From: Candidatus Obscuribacter sp.
GTDB lineage: Bacteria; Cyanobacteriota; Vampirovibrionia; Obscuribacterales; Obscuribacteraceae
DNA length: 64,000 bases
Direction: 5' to 3'
Assembly (NCBI GenBank): GCA_021772095.1
Contig: JADYXR010000128.1
Coordinates: forward strand, 124,001-188,000
The notes below the pieces were generated by a model that did no database searches, had not been told where the DNA came from, and saw only the letters and a program-made list of their open reading frames with translations. Shown piece by piece: positions 36,776 through 46,606 of the stretch (positions are counted from its first letter, which is position 1; every line of letters starts with the position of its first letter). Position numbers and translations under genes: made by a program.

Positions 36776-38097
36776 TACTCATTCCCTTTGATTTTCTTGG
36801 TGACAATGACAGACGTAACCGCATTGTGCTCGACTTCTTCGACTTCCAAGCTGACGTCTTGAAGTTCCAAAATTTCGCCGCGTTCAGGAACGCGCCCTAA
36901 CGTTTCAATCACTAAACCATTAATGGTATCCGCATCCGTCTCAGGAATATCGCCGAGAAATTTCAATGCACGTTTAATTTTATACGCGCCAGACAGGCAT
37001 ACGCGCTCATCTTCGAGAATCTCGAATTTTATCTCGCGCTTGAATTCATCGATCTCGGTCTCTTCCATGAGCTCGCCGAGAATGTCACCGACTGTCACGA
37101 GTCCCAATGTGCCACCATGTTCATCCATGACGAGCGCCGCGTGAGACCGACTGTTCTTCAGCTCCTTCATCAAGCGTTCCATACTCAAGTTGCCGGGAAC
37201 GATAGGAAGTGGTTTCACAAGTGGTGCTATGCCATCCTCTGCTTTTCCGTTCACTCTTGCAAACACGATGTCTTTGACATTGACGATGCCGCGCACATCA
37301 TCAATCGTGTCACCGTAGACTAGAACCCGCGTGAATGGGTTGTCCATCGCGAGATTATAATAATCATCGATACTGGCATCAATGTTCAAAGCCGTCAATT
37401 TTGTTCGTGGTGTCATGATCTGCTTAGCGGTTTCTTGACTGAGTTCGATGGCATGGTGCAAGCGCTCGTGCTCACCATGTTCGAGTAAGCCGCCATCTTT
37501 GCTTTCTGCAAGAAGCAGCTCGATTTCATCCAGCGAGTGAATGTGTTTGTGCGAAGAAGCCGGCACGCCCAAAAGGCTTAGAAGCGCAGTACCACTGCCG
37601 TTTAGAATCCAGATGAACGGTTTGAACACCCGCGCTGATATCGTAAGCGGCCAATACATGAATAGTGCAATTCGACTGGAAAACTGCAGTGCCACTGCTT
37701 TAGGAAGCAGTTCTCCGAACAATATTTGAGTCAGAGTCAAAACTGTGAGAATCAAAAACACGGAAGCAGAAATGGCGATAGCTTCATCGACATGGAAATG
37801 CTCGACCAGGAACGCGGCCACGGACGGTCCCAACGTCGCCTGAGTGCAGGCGCCATTTACCAGGCTGGCGAAAGTAATACCAATCTGACAGGTAGCGATG
37901 TATTGATCAAGTTCGCGGGGATGCTCGATGACCTTCAGCAGTGCCTTTGCCAGCTTATTGCCGTCATGAGCCAGTTTGCGAATCTGCGCGACTCTTGCCG
38001 CAACCGTCGCGAACTCGGCCGCAACGTAAAAGGCGTTGACTGTAATCAGCAGTGCAGCAAGAACGAGGCTAAAAATCATGTTTTCCCAAGATAGCAC
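36775..38097 (-). CDS. CNNM/CorC/HlyC-type membrane protein with CBS domains (copy 1)
   Basis: This 440-residue protein has the same architecture as its downstream neighbour: a CNNM membrane domain, CBS pair (MTPRTKLTALNID near 217) and a C-terminal transporter-associated domain (GAYKIKRALKFLGDIPETDADTI). GTG 38097 gives the full frame; ATG 38079 is a possible start after GGGAAAAC. Tandem pairs of this family are common, and the two proteins may form a heterodimer through their CBS or membrane domains. An ion transport or homeostasis role is known for the family and not tested here. Confidence 0.92.
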   Translation of the reverse strand: MLSWENMIFSLVLAALLITVNAFYVAAEFATVAARVAQIRKLAHDGNKLAKALLKVIEHPRELDQYIATCQIGITFASLVNGACTQATLGPSVAAFLVEHFHVDEAIAISASVFLILTVLTLTQILFGELLPKAVALQFSSRIALFMYWPLTISARVFKPFIWILNGSGTALLSLLGVPASSHKHIHSLDEIELLLAESKDGGLLEHGEHERLHHAIELSQETAKQIMTPRTKLTALNIDASIDDYYNLAMDNPFTRVLVYGDTIDDVRGIVNVKDIVFARVNGKAEDGIAPLVKPLPIVPGNLSMERLMKELKNSRSHAALVMDEHGGTLGLVTVGDILGELMEETEIDEFKREIKFEILEDERVCLSGAYKIKRALKFLGDIPETDADTINGLVIETLGRVPERGEILELQDVSLEVEEVEHNAVTSVIVTKKIKGNE

Positions 38098-38240
38098 GCC
38101 CTAAATATTGGTATGCCCTATTGTGCTCCATGTTTCGCGACTTAGATGATCGTGCCGTCATGACGGCATTTAGAGGGACTGATAAAATCTCATTCCGTTC
38201 CTGATCTGAGAAATTAAGTTCCAAGAGTGCCAAAAGAAAT

Positions 38241-38804
38241 ATGACAATGAAACTGACCAATCCATGGAAAACCGTCAACCAGCAAGTCGTTTATGACAAT
38301 GACTGGATCCGTGTTCGCGAAGATAATGTGATAAGACCGGATGGTAAGCCAGGCATTTATGGCATCGTTCAATACAAGAACAAAGCGATCGGCATTTTGC
38401 CAATCGACGAAGATGGAAACGTTTATCTGGTCGGGCAGTACCGTTATCCACTCGAGCAATACTCCTGGGAAATACCGGAAGGCGGCTGCCCTGAGGGCGA
38501 AGAGCCGTTGGAAGCTGCCCGGCGAGAGTTACTGGAAGAAACCGGATTAACGGCCGCCAATTGGCAACTTTTAGGCACCGCACATCTCTCGAATTCTGTT
38601 TCAAACGAGGAAGCGTTTTTCTATCTAGCTACCGGTTTAAAACAAGGAATCGCTCAGCCTGACGGCACTGAAGAACTCGAACACAAACGAGTTCACTTTA
38701 CCGAGGCATTGCAGATGGTGGCAAAAGGTGGGATCACCGACGCACTAAGTGTGCTTGCGATCAACAGTTATGCAGTGCAATTCGGAAGATGGCAGAAAGC
38801 ATAA
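38241..38804 (+). CDS. Nudix hydrolase, ADP-ribose pyrophosphatase-like
   Basis: The 187-residue protein has a complete Nudix box at residues 81-103 (GGCPEGEEPLEAARRELLEE, then TGL), fitting G-x5-E-x7-REUxEExGU. The N-terminal strand segment and the downstream ISNSVSNEEAFFYLATGL-like part resemble ADP-ribose/nucleoside-diphosphate-sugar pyrophosphatases, which cleave X-O-P-P bonds with Mg2+. The exact substrate is unassigned. ATG 38241 is used, with a second ATG two codons on. It diverges from the CorC/HlyC pair and precedes the bestrophin gene by 74 bases. Confidence 0.93.
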   Translation: MTMKLTNPWKTVNQQVVYDNDWIRVREDNVIRPDGKPGIYGIVQYKNKAIGILPIDEDGNVYLVGQYRYPLEQYSWEIPEGGCPEGEEPLEAARRELLEETGLTAANWQLLGTAHLSNSVSNEEAFFYLATGLKQGIAQPDGTEELEHKRVHFTEALQMVAKGGITDALSVLAINSYAVQFGRWQKA

Positions 38805-38878
38805 ACGAGAAACAAGGCGATCGGATTCTATAGAACAAGATCCGGGAACAGTGATCTAGGTCCTCAGCAAGGGTTACT

Positions 38879-39793
38879 TTGTCCGTGAAAAAAATTTGGC
38901 AGTACATCGCTCCAGGCGGCGCCCCATTCTGGCTGTGCAACGGTCTCGTCATCGTCTACAGTCTCAGTGTCCAATGGATCGATGACCACGGATTCCCCGC
39001 GAAGAAACTAATCGAAGCAGATGCCGCACTTTTGACCAGCGTTATTATGGGCATTTTGCTGGTTTTTAGAACTAACAGCGCCTACGATCGCTGGTGGGAA
39101 GGGCGAAAGCTCTGGGGGAGTTTAGTTAACGAGCTGCGAAACTTCAGCATAAAAGCGCGTGAATACGCCAATCTCGATGAACGCGAAAGTGCGGCTCTTG
39201 CAGCTTTGATGATTGGCTTTGCACACGGACTAAAAGACCATTTGCGCGGCATCGAAAATATGTCGTTGATTCCGCAAACGTCACGCGATGAAAAACAAAA
39301 CGTCAGCCACTTGCCTCTGGCGATCTCGCAACTGATTTATCGCAGCCTGCATCAATGGCGCATAGATGGAAGAGTGACCGAGATCGAAATGCTTCAGCTC
39401 GATCGACACGCTCGCGCATTGATGGACATTTGCGGCGGCTGCGAACGGATTCGAAAATCGCCAATCGCGGGCTCATACAAATTCATACTCTGGCTGGGTA
39501 TGACGTTGTATTTCGTCATCCTGCCGTGGCTTCTCGTGCCGACAGTCGACAACATTACGGTCTACATGGTGGCGGTCGGCGCTTATTTTGTCTTATCTCT
39601 GGAGTTTTTGGCAGAAGAAGTAGAAGAGCCTTTCGGCCGCCAGGCTAACGATCTGCCGCTAGATGATATTTGTAAAACCATCGAAGAGTCTATGGCTGAC
39701 GTTCTTCACTACCGCGCCCAACAAGCAAGCCCGAATCTAGACGCCACAGCCAAGTTGCCCAGGCACGAAGGCACTGAGCCGGCCGGGGTGTAG
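38879..39793 (+). CDS. Bestrophin-family membrane channel (UPF0187)
   Basis: The 304-residue protein is a bacterial bestrophin homologue. It has about four membrane segments and the hallmark NSAYDRWWEGRKLWGSLVNE at about residues 62-81. Bacterial bestrophins form pentameric ion channels in the inner membrane. The second half contains hydrophobic segments near 200 and 225 and the conserved EEVEEPFG with DLPLD. The start may be TTG 38879 (AAGGG five bases upstream) or GTG 38885. Ion selectivity cannot be read. It is followed by a gene-free 408-base region. Confidence 0.92.
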   Translation: MSVKKIWQYIAPGGAPFWLCNGLVIVYSLSVQWIDDHGFPAKKLIEADAALLTSVIMGILLVFRTNSAYDRWWEGRKLWGSLVNELRNFSIKAREYANLDERESAALAALMIGFAHGLKDHLRGIENMSLIPQTSRDEKQNVSHLPLAISQLIYRSLHQWRIDGRVTEIEMLQLDRHARALMDICGGCERIRKSPIAGSYKFILWLGMTLYFVILPWLLVPTVDNITVYMVAVGAYFVLSLEFLAEEVEEPFGRQANDLPLDDICKTIEESMADVLHYRAQQASPNLDATAKLPRHEGTEPAGV

Positions 39794-40201
39794 TTCCTTT
39801 TGCGGCAGTTTTAGCTGGTCATAAAAACGGCCATTTTTTATGACGTTTCAACATCACCGGAAATCTGACAATAACGTCCCAACGCGCGCCGGCGCACGTC
39901 CAGAACGATCGACTGTCAAACGCAGCTGAACCCACTCACGCCTGAACGTCGTCGCTTTCTAGAAGTTTGACTAAGTCATAAAAACTGCCATTTTTTATGA
40001 CCGTTCACCATCCCCGAATTCTGCCCCCCCTGCCCCTCACCCCTTACAGGCGCGGGCTTAAGCGCCGCCAGCCGCGTAGCCTCACAGCCGTCGGTTTTGA
40101 CGTCTAAAAACAATTAAAGGCTACCTTAGATGTTTCAAGAGAATGACAAGAGGTTTCATGCTAGCATCTGACCTTCTTACAGTCAGATTTTCGGAACCGC
40201 T
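39794..40201. repeat. 408-base gap with two nearly identical palindromic units
   Basis: Units at 39818-39844 and 39975-40001 share the arms GTCATAAAAAC and TTTTTTATGAC and differ only at one core base (G versus T). Their 10-11 bp AT-rich stems are the best-paired of the whole family, and T runs on both strands could favour termination. Between them is a GC-rich stretch with no frame. A further TCTGAC...GTCAGA dyad lies near 40168-40187, just before the MBOAT gene, whose ribosome site (GGAA) is weak. Confidence 0.75.
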
Positions 40202-41659
40202 ATGCTTTTCACCAGCCTCGATTACCTACTGTTTTTGCCGGTAGTGGTCGTCCTATTCTGGGTGCTGCCACTCAAGTTCCGCCTGCCCATGCTTCTTGCG
40301 GCAAGCTGGTTTTTCTACATGTGTTGGAATCCGGCGTTCATTGCCCTTATCGTAGGCATGACGGCCTTCAATTATTACTTCGGTAAGTTGTTGAGCAAAG
40401 CCGACCAGAACAAGAAGCTTGTCTTTGGCATCGGCGTTGGCGCTAACCTACTCTGTCTGGCAGTGTTCAAATACGCCAACATGTTTGTCACAAGCATGTC
40501 GTCGGCGACTGGCCTGGTTACAGGCCACAATCCGGATTGGTCGCTCAACATCATTCTGCCGCTTGCGATTTCCTTTTTCACATTCGAATTCATTCACTAT
40601 CTATTTGAAATTTATCGCGGAAACAAGCCTGTAGACTCATTTGTCCTCTTCTCACTGTTCGCGGCGTTCTTCCCAACTCAGATCGCCGGTCCGATTAAAC
40701 GCTATCCCGACTTCGTCGCACAGATGAATGCCCATCAGGAAAAGCATCCTACGCTCAAGATGTTTGACGATGGTCTGCCATTGATTTTGATAGGGCTCGC
40801 GAAGAAAGTCTTGCTGGCAGACAATCTTGCCGTACTTGTGCAAATGGGAATGCAGGAGCCTTCGTCGTACGGCGCGCCGGAACTCTGGTTGTTCGCGTAC
40901 GCATTCGCTTTCCAAATCTATTTTGATTTCTCAGGCTACACAGACATAGCGCGCGGTTCGGCGATGTTGTTCGGATACAAAATTCCGATCAACTTCAACA
41001 TGCCCTACATCGCTAAGAACATCGCCGATTTTTGGCACCGCTGGCATATCTCGTTGTCGAGCTGGTTGCGCGATTATTTGTTCATTCCACTGGGTGGTTC
41101 GCGTGGTGGCAGATGGCTCACACATCGCAACCTGTTTCTGACGATGGCACTCGGTGGACTATGGCACGGCGCCAGCTGGAGCTTCATGGTCTGGGGCGTT
41201 TATCACGGACTGGCATTGATCATTCATCGCGAGTACACCTTCCTACGTGACCGCATCGCGCCACTCAAAGCATTTAGCGAAACCAAACTATACAGCGCAA
41301 TGTCGCTTCTACTCACCTTCCACGTAGTCTGTATCGGTTGGGTTTTCTTCCGCGTCGAGAACATTCAAAACGCCTTTATGATCGTCAAACGCATGATTTT
41401 GATGAAACCAATTTTCTCAACTGCAGAACAGGGGCAGTTCTTCGTACTCAAAGAGAACATGCCTGTTGTCGTGCCCGTAGTACTAATTATGGTGGCACTG
41501 CTTTTGATCCAAAACTGGCCGGTGAGCTACTTGAACTCAAAATCGTTTTTCAAAACCCTTCCGGCGCCTGTTAAAGCGGTGTTCTGCACCGTCCTTCTCT
41601 TTGCTCTGATAACATTCATTCCGGACGATCAAAAACCGTTCATATACTTCCAGTTTTAA
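40202..41659 (+). CDS. MBOAT-family O-acyltransferase (AlgI-like), copy 1
   Basis: The 485-residue polytopic protein is a membrane-bound O-acyltransferase of the AlgI/DltB group. It moves acyl groups, commonly acetyl, across the inner membrane for polysaccharide O-acylation. Family residues are visible: FPTQIAGPIKRY (about 159-170), FQIYFDFSGYTDIARG, FWHRWHISLSSWLRDYLF and the active-site histidine region LGGLWHGASWSFMVWG. It ends FIYFQF. About eleven membrane segments are predicted by eye. The SGNH-type gene follows by 48 bases, a standard pairing. A closely similar copy of the pair lies at 62.0 kb. Confidence 0.95.
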   Translation: MLFTSLDYLLFLPVVVVLFWVLPLKFRLPMLLAASWFFYMCWNPAFIALIVGMTAFNYYFGKLLSKADQNKKLVFGIGVGANLLCLAVFKYANMFVTSMSSATGLVTGHNPDWSLNIILPLAISFFTFEFIHYLFEIYRGNKPVDSFVLFSLFAAFFPTQIAGPIKRYPDFVAQMNAHQEKHPTLKMFDDGLPLILIGLAKKVLLADNLAVLVQMGMQEPSSYGAPELWLFAYAFAFQIYFDFSGYTDIARGSAMLFGYKIPINFNMPYIAKNIADFWHRWHISLSSWLRDYLFIPLGGSRGGRWLTHRNLFLTMALGGLWHGASWSFMVWGVYHGLALIIHREYTFLRDRIAPLKAFSETKLYSAMSLLLTFHVVCIGWVFFRVENIQNAFMIVKRMILMKPIFSTAEQGQFFVLKENMPVVVPVVLIMVALLLIQNWPVSYLNSKSFFKTLPAPVKAVFCTVLLFALITFIPDDQKPFIYFQF

Positions 41660-41707
41660 ACCGGTCCTTCGTTCAAACGACTTAGTTTCAAATCACCAAG
41701 AGGCACT

Positions 41708-42985
41708 GTGACAACAAACTCGATAGCAACAAAGACAAAAACGGTGGCAATGAGACTCGCCACCAGTACGGTTGTCTTGCTGATCGTATTTTTCGTCGCA
41801 GCTGAAATCGTGATTCGAGAAACGCGACCACTGCGCATGTTCAATCACACCGGACTGACTTCGATTAATCAGAACTTTCTAGTCTCCAAGCTACCGCCTT
41901 GCTTATCGTCCCACGAGAATCCGGAAGTCTTACTTCTTGGATCTTCACTGGTGCTCGTGCCTTCAGTGCGCTGCGACGACAGTTTTCACAATCGCAAAAC
42001 CAGATTCGACCGCTGGTATTATCGCAATGTGATCGACGAATACACCAAAGCCGACTTCTTCCAAAATGCTCTAACCAAGGCCAGCTCTCAGAATCGCAAG
42101 GTTCTAGACCTGGCAATTGCGGCAAGCATAATGTCGGATCAACATTTGATTTTGAAGAAGTATTTGGCGAGCGGCAAAAAGCCGGAGCTTATCGTTTGTG
42201 GAATCGCACCTCGCGACTTCCTCGATAACTTGAGGCAAGACCCAGAGAAGACGCCAACTTATTCAATTCTAGCGGACCTCACTTGCGTCAAAGATCTGTT
42301 GGAACAAAAGCGTTCCAAAGAAGCAATTTCAAATTTTGCTTTTGGTTATCTCTCTGACGTGTTCAAAAACCGAGCTGACTACAAGACTTTCCTGGTTGGC
42401 GCCGCGTCACGCATTAGCGGGCATCCGGTAGATCTCTACAATGCCACGCTCGATCAAGAAAAATCCGCAGAGCCAACCACTGGAATGGCCGTGGTTGCAG
42501 AGAAGGCTGATCGCGGCGTTCTCGACAATTCGAAGCCTCTCTACAAAGAGCCTAAAAACACTCTCAGCGATCTGAAGGAATATAATCGCATTTACTTGCC
42601 GGTCAACAACAATGTGTTCAAACTTCAGCTCGGCTACCTCGATAAGTTTCTGGCATTGGCAACGGAACACAACATCCCGGTAGTGCTTGTTGAGATGCCG
42701 CTTACGGCGGAGAACCTGGCAATACTTCCTGATGACGTGAGGCGCCGCTACTCGAAAAAGGTGCAAGAGCTTGCCACCAGATATAATGCCAAAATAGTTA
42801 CACCAGGCGAAAGAATGACTTTTGCCACCGACGATTTCGAAGACTCCGTCCACTTGAACACACAAGGCGGGCTCAAGGTTTTCTCCGATGTCGCCCAACA
42901 AATCGGCAACGATCGAGCACTCGCACAACGCACTGGGCGAAACAAAACGACTCTCGGTTCACTACCGATTCAGTGGCCTTTTTAA
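41708..42985 (+). CDS. SGNH-like periplasmic partner of MBOAT, copy 1
   Basis: The 425-residue protein starts at GTG 41708 with AAGAGG upstream. A membrane helix at about 15-35 anchors it, and the rest should be periplasmic. The serine motif is LLLGSSLVLVPS (Ser near 80), with a later VVLVEMPLTAEN, and a C-terminal DSVHLNTQGG supplies the Asp-x-x-His pair. These are SGNH-fold catalytic features. Proteins like AlgJ/AlgX or PatB complete acyl transfer to a glycan after MBOAT export. The start of a paralogue is seen at the window end, next to the second MBOAT gene. Confidence 0.85.
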   Translation: MTTNSIATKTKTVAMRLATSTVVLLIVFFVAAEIVIRETRPLRMFNHTGLTSINQNFLVSKLPPCLSSHENPEVLLLGSSLVLVPSVRCDDSFHNRKTRFDRWYYRNVIDEYTKADFFQNALTKASSQNRKVLDLAIAASIMSDQHLILKKYLASGKKPELIVCGIAPRDFLDNLRQDPEKTPTYSILADLTCVKDLLEQKRSKEAISNFAFGYLSDVFKNRADYKTFLVGAASRISGHPVDLYNATLDQEKSAEPTTGMAVVAEKADRGVLDNSKPLYKEPKNTLSDLKEYNRIYLPVNNNVFKLQLGYLDKFLALATEHNIPVVLVEMPLTAENLAILPDDVRRRYSKKVQELATRYNAKIVTPGERMTFATDDFEDSVHLNTQGGLKVFSDVAQQIGNDRALAQRTGRNKTTLGSLPIQWPF

Positions 42986-43041
42986 ACGAGCGCTACCTGC
43001 TTCGCGGTGCAGCATCAGCCTCGCTGATCGCATCAATATCC

Positions 43042-44886
43042 TTATTTACCTGGGGCGCGATCGGCCACTTTCTTGCCGTTGACGGTGCTATTAATCCAGC
43101 GATACCGAGGGTCTTCAGAAACTCGATAATAAACGGCTTCCGTCATTTTCACATCGTCCAACAAAATGTTATTCGTGTGCACGTTAGCCATTTGAGACAT
43201 CATCTTCCCGGTGAACGTGGTGCCATGAAATCCAATGTTAGAAAAAGCCCGTTTGGACTTTTCAAGCCGGTCGAACACGGCATTGTCCAACTTACACTCC
43301 TGGAATGTCAGTGATCTCAAATTCGGTATTTTCAAAATTTCTTCGATACCAACTCGAGAAATCTCAAATTCATCAAGAGCGAGAACCAACAACGCAGGAA
43401 ACGTTTTTAGATACTTGAACGACCGCTCCGTTAAAAACTTGCCGCCCCAAGCGAACTCGCGAAGTGCCTTGCACTGTGACAAGTGTGCAAGACTGCTGTC
43501 CTCCAGGTCATCGCAGTCGTTCATTCTGAGAACCGTCAGTCCTTTTAAGTCGGCTATTGCCTGCAACCCGTCATCGCTAGCCGGAGTAGAATGCATGCTG
43601 AGGTAATTGATTTTCGAATTCTTCAGAGCGCGCAGCCCTGTTCCATCACAGTTGCTGTCACCGAGATCTAGATGTTCCAATCGTGGATACTTCACTAGCT
43701 GTTTGAGATCTTCGTCCGTAGTGGCCTGGTAAGCTTCGCATGTAATAGTTCCGTCTTTCTCTTCTTTAATATCTATCTTTTTAAAAGTGGTGAGTGTATC
43801 GTCGAACTCCATCGGAGGCTCTGGTTTTTGCACTACCAGGAGACTCTGTACCTGGGGAACAAGCAAGCAAATAGCGAAACCAACAATTACCAACACAGCA
43901 CCAATCGTAAGCGTTCCCGTCGCTAAGTTTTTCCTGGATAAAGTGGCCGTCATGGCACTAAAATCTGTGACCGAACCAAGAGCCTTCTGAATGCCGCTCC
44001 GACTGCGCGATTCAAGAAACTGTTCGCGGTCCAAACGGATGATCTCCGCTTCCATTTTTTCCAAATCGTCCAACAATTCACCAAAGGATTGATATCGATC
44101 TTCAGGCAGTTTATTCAAACACGTCGCCACAATCTCTTCCAACAACTGGGGAAATTCGTGCTGAAGCCGCTTGCTCAAGCGCTCCGGCTGTACGCTTTGA
44201 TGCATCATCAATGTGTACACTGCCGTGTCGCCAATGAATGGAGTGCTGCCAGTCAATACCTCAAACATCAAGCATCCCATCGAATAAATATCAGATCGCT
44301 CGTCGCCGGCGAGTCCCTGCCCTTGCTCAGGTGACATGTAGAACGGCGAGCCGATGGCGCTGCCAGCTGCGGTAAGGCGCGCGTCCCGGTCGGTTAATCG
44401 AGCCAAGCCAAAATCGACAATGCGAGCAGAAACCGAGTGATCGTCATTGGGCACCATGATCACATTAGCCGGTTTCAAATCACGATGGATAACGCCATGA
44501 TTGTGCGAGCTATGCATGCCGCGACTAATTTGTTGAAAGATCTGGACTGCAAAAAGAGGTTCAAGAGCACCGTCATCAAGCAGCATCCGAGCCAGGCTTG
44601 AGCCCTCCAGCCGTTCCATGATCAAGTATGGAATATTTGTCTCAGTAACACCAAAGTCGAGAACTGACACAATATTTTCGTGTCGTAACCGACCAGACAA
44701 AATTCCTTCTTGCTGAAACCTGATTGATTCTTCATCGCTCAGATTAGCATTGAGAATTTTAATTGCAACGTATTTGTCGAGCGTTTTATCCATCGCCAAA
44801 ATTACTGTGCCAATGCCGCCTTTACCGAGTTCTTCAACGAACTCGTATCGACTGGCAATGACTTTCGATTTCCAGAACTCTTCCAT
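43042..44886 (-). CDS. Membrane Ser/Thr protein kinase with leucine-rich-repeat ectodomain
   Basis: The 614-residue protein has a complete Hanks-type kinase domain (residues 14-275). The glycine loop is GKGGIGTV, the ATP lysine is Lys43 in AIKIL, the catalytic loop is HRDLKPAN (about 134-141) and the metal motif is DFG (158-160), with SPEQ in place of APE. A membrane helix lies at about 322-345. The C-terminal 250 residues, probably outside the cytoplasm, are leucine-rich repeats (LEHLDLGDSNCDGTGLRAL, LTVLRMNDCDDL). It probably senses an extracellular or periplasmic ligand and phosphorylates cytoplasmic proteins. The targets are unknown. It converges on the SGNH gene. Confidence 0.93.
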   Translation of the reverse strand: MEEFWKSKVIASRYEFVEELGKGGIGTVILAMDKTLDKYVAIKILNANLSDEESIRFQQEGILSGRLRHENIVSVLDFGVTETNIPYLIMERLEGSSLARMLLDDGALEPLFAVQIFQQISRGMHSSHNHGVIHRDLKPANVIMVPNDDHSVSARIVDFGLARLTDRDARLTAAGSAIGSPFYMSPEQGQGLAGDERSDIYSMGCLMFEVLTGSTPFIGDTAVYTLMMHQSVQPERLSKRLQHEFPQLLEEIVATCLNKLPEDRYQSFGELLDDLEKMEAEIIRLDREQFLESRSRSGIQKALGSVTDFSAMTATLSRKNLATGTLTIGAVLVIVGFAICLLVPQVQSLLVVQKPEPPMEFDDTLTTFKKIDIKEEKDGTITCEAYQATTDEDLKQLVKYPRLEHLDLGDSNCDGTGLRALKNSKINYLSMHSTPASDDGLQAIADLKGLTVLRMNDCDDLEDSSLAHLSQCKALREFAWGGKFLTERSFKYLKTFPALLVLALDEFEISRVGIEEILKIPNLRSLTFQECKLDNAVFDRLEKSKRAFSNIGFHGTTFTGKMMSQMANVHTNNILLDDVKMTEAVYYRVSEDPRYRWINSTVNGKKVADRAPGK

Positions 44887-44908
44887 TCTAATTGACGAAA
44901 GTCCGCAT

Positions 44909-46606
44909 TTATTTCTGCCGGTATAAACTCAGAGTGCTGCCGTCTGGCATAACTTTCTCGCCCTTGAAGACAAATCGGTTGCCCGCGGTTATGAACGAAA
45001 TAAGCTTATCGAAATTGGCTCTGCTGACCGGATCATTAAATCTGAATCCTTGCTCACCGTTTTTAATCAGATACCACTGGTAGTGCAGCGTTTCTTCTGC
45101 GTCAAACTTAGATGAATCACCGGCAGCCGACCAGGAACGCGAAGTTGTCGGATGGACTTTGAACTTTCCTTGACGCCCGAAGTATTCAAAAGCGTGAACG
45201 TTCAATTGCTGAGTACTCGGCAAAACATTGAGCCAGACGGGCTTATCACCGTCGATTTCCTTGACCTTGGATAGTGCCCACATGATGCCCCAATCTTCGT
45301 CAGGACATGGATGCTCAAAACGCTCTTTCGTTTTCTCTGATACCGGATGCAGTGCGAGCGTTCTTATCATATCCAACGCAGGCAAAGTTGACAGCGGAAA
45401 CGGATAGAAGTTTATAGCGACATAACCAAGCACGCCGCCTATGAGAACCAAGGCTGCCAGACCACGTCCAAGCAGAGGACGAAGAATCGATGCAATGTTT
45501 CTTTGCTCCGACTCCGGCCCGTGGCAACGACAAAGAGCAGCAATTTCACAACCGCTGTAAGCAGCGAACAAAAGTAACGCCGGAATGAAATAGCGCGGCA
45601 GCGCGAACTGCCAGGTCAATGTACTGAGGAACAGCACGCCCGAAACCATTGATACCGGTAACAGTGCCAGCTGTCTATGCGTATGCCCGGAAGAAAACAC
45701 GATAGCCGCAACGCCAAACAGAAGAAGAAACGGCGTCGCCATCTCTGGAAGAAACGAAAAATAGCTCAGAGCATTGTTGACGAATACTTCTGACACTTGC
45801 TTATTGCCCAATGAAACTTGTATCTCTGCGGCAACTTTTTTGATCGTCGGAGCGCTTACGATAAGCCACGGCACAAGCGTCGCTCCTGCAGCCAACCCTG
45901 AAGCGACCAGCAGGCCAAACTGTTTCATTCGACGTTCTTTGAGCGCCAATAAAGCATAGTAAGCGAATGGCAGTAATAAGAACGCGGCACAAGCTTGTTT
46001 CGTCAATAAGGCGCAGGCCGTGGCTGCAGCAAGCCCCAACGATCGTTTCAAGTCCGGCTTTTCCTGCCACGCGGCCAGCGCCCAGAGTGCCAATGTCGTC
46101 ATCGACATGACGGCAAAATCGAGCATGCTCTTATGACTTTCGACGGTCACTTCCGGATATAAGTTAACTACGACGACGGAAAAAATCGCAGCCAATTTAT
46201 CTTTGGTGAGCTTGTAGACAAGTCCATAGGCGCTGACGTTTAAAACAGTGAGATAAAAAACTTTCATCAGTGAATCGGTCCAGAGACCGGTCCCGACAAC
46301 TGTTTTAACAAGCCCGGCGATCACGTATGTAAGTGGTGGATAAAAACAATTGACCGTTAGCAACTGATGCCACCAGCTCAGCTGAAACGGATGCGGATGA
46401 CGAAACAACTCCTGGTACGAAAGCCCATTCAGCAAGTGCCCGGCAGCATCCCAACTCGGCATATTGTGATCGAAAACGCACCAGAGCGCCAGCGCACCGC
46501 CGGCAATACCAAGTACAACAGGGAGCAGAAAATTGTTTTGCTTTGCATCCGAAGTGTTTGCTTCAATTGGCGGAGCAAGCTTTTCAGATCGCAACGAAGC
46601 CGTCAT
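44909..46606 (-). CDS. Polytopic membrane protein, GT-C glycosyltransferase-like
   Basis: The 565-residue protein has about eleven membrane segments. The first loop (NMPSWDAAGHLLNGLSYQEL) has the acidic motif of GT-C enzymes of the dolichyl-phosphate-mannose or ArnT type, which transfer sugars from polyprenyl phosphates on the outer face of the membrane. A C-terminal soluble domain of about 130 residues ends in VFKGEKVMPDGSTLSLYRQK. No specific family is assigned. It ends 22 bases before the kinase gene start on the same strand. A relation to the neighbouring polysaccharide genes is plausible. Confidence 0.8.
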   Translation of the reverse strand: MTASLRSEKLAPPIEANTSDAKQNNFLLPVVLGIAGGALALWCVFDHNMPSWDAAGHLLNGLSYQELFRHPHPFQLSWWHQLLTVNCFYPPLTYVIAGLVKTVVGTGLWTDSLMKVFYLTVLNVSAYGLVYKLTKDKLAAIFSVVVVNLYPEVTVESHKSMLDFAVMSMTTLALWALAAWQEKPDLKRSLGLAAATACALLTKQACAAFLLLPFAYYALLALKERRMKQFGLLVASGLAAGATLVPWLIVSAPTIKKVAAEIQVSLGNKQVSEVFVNNALSYFSFLPEMATPFLLLFGVAAIVFSSGHTHRQLALLPVSMVSGVLFLSTLTWQFALPRYFIPALLLFAAYSGCEIAALCRCHGPESEQRNIASILRPLLGRGLAALVLIGGVLGYVAINFYPFPLSTLPALDMIRTLALHPVSEKTKERFEHPCPDEDWGIMWALSKVKEIDGDKPVWLNVLPSTQQLNVHAFEYFGRQGKFKVHPTTSRSWSAAGDSSKFDAEETLHYQWYLIKNGEQGFRFNDPVSRANFDKLISFITAGNRFVFKGEKVMPDGSTLSLYRQK

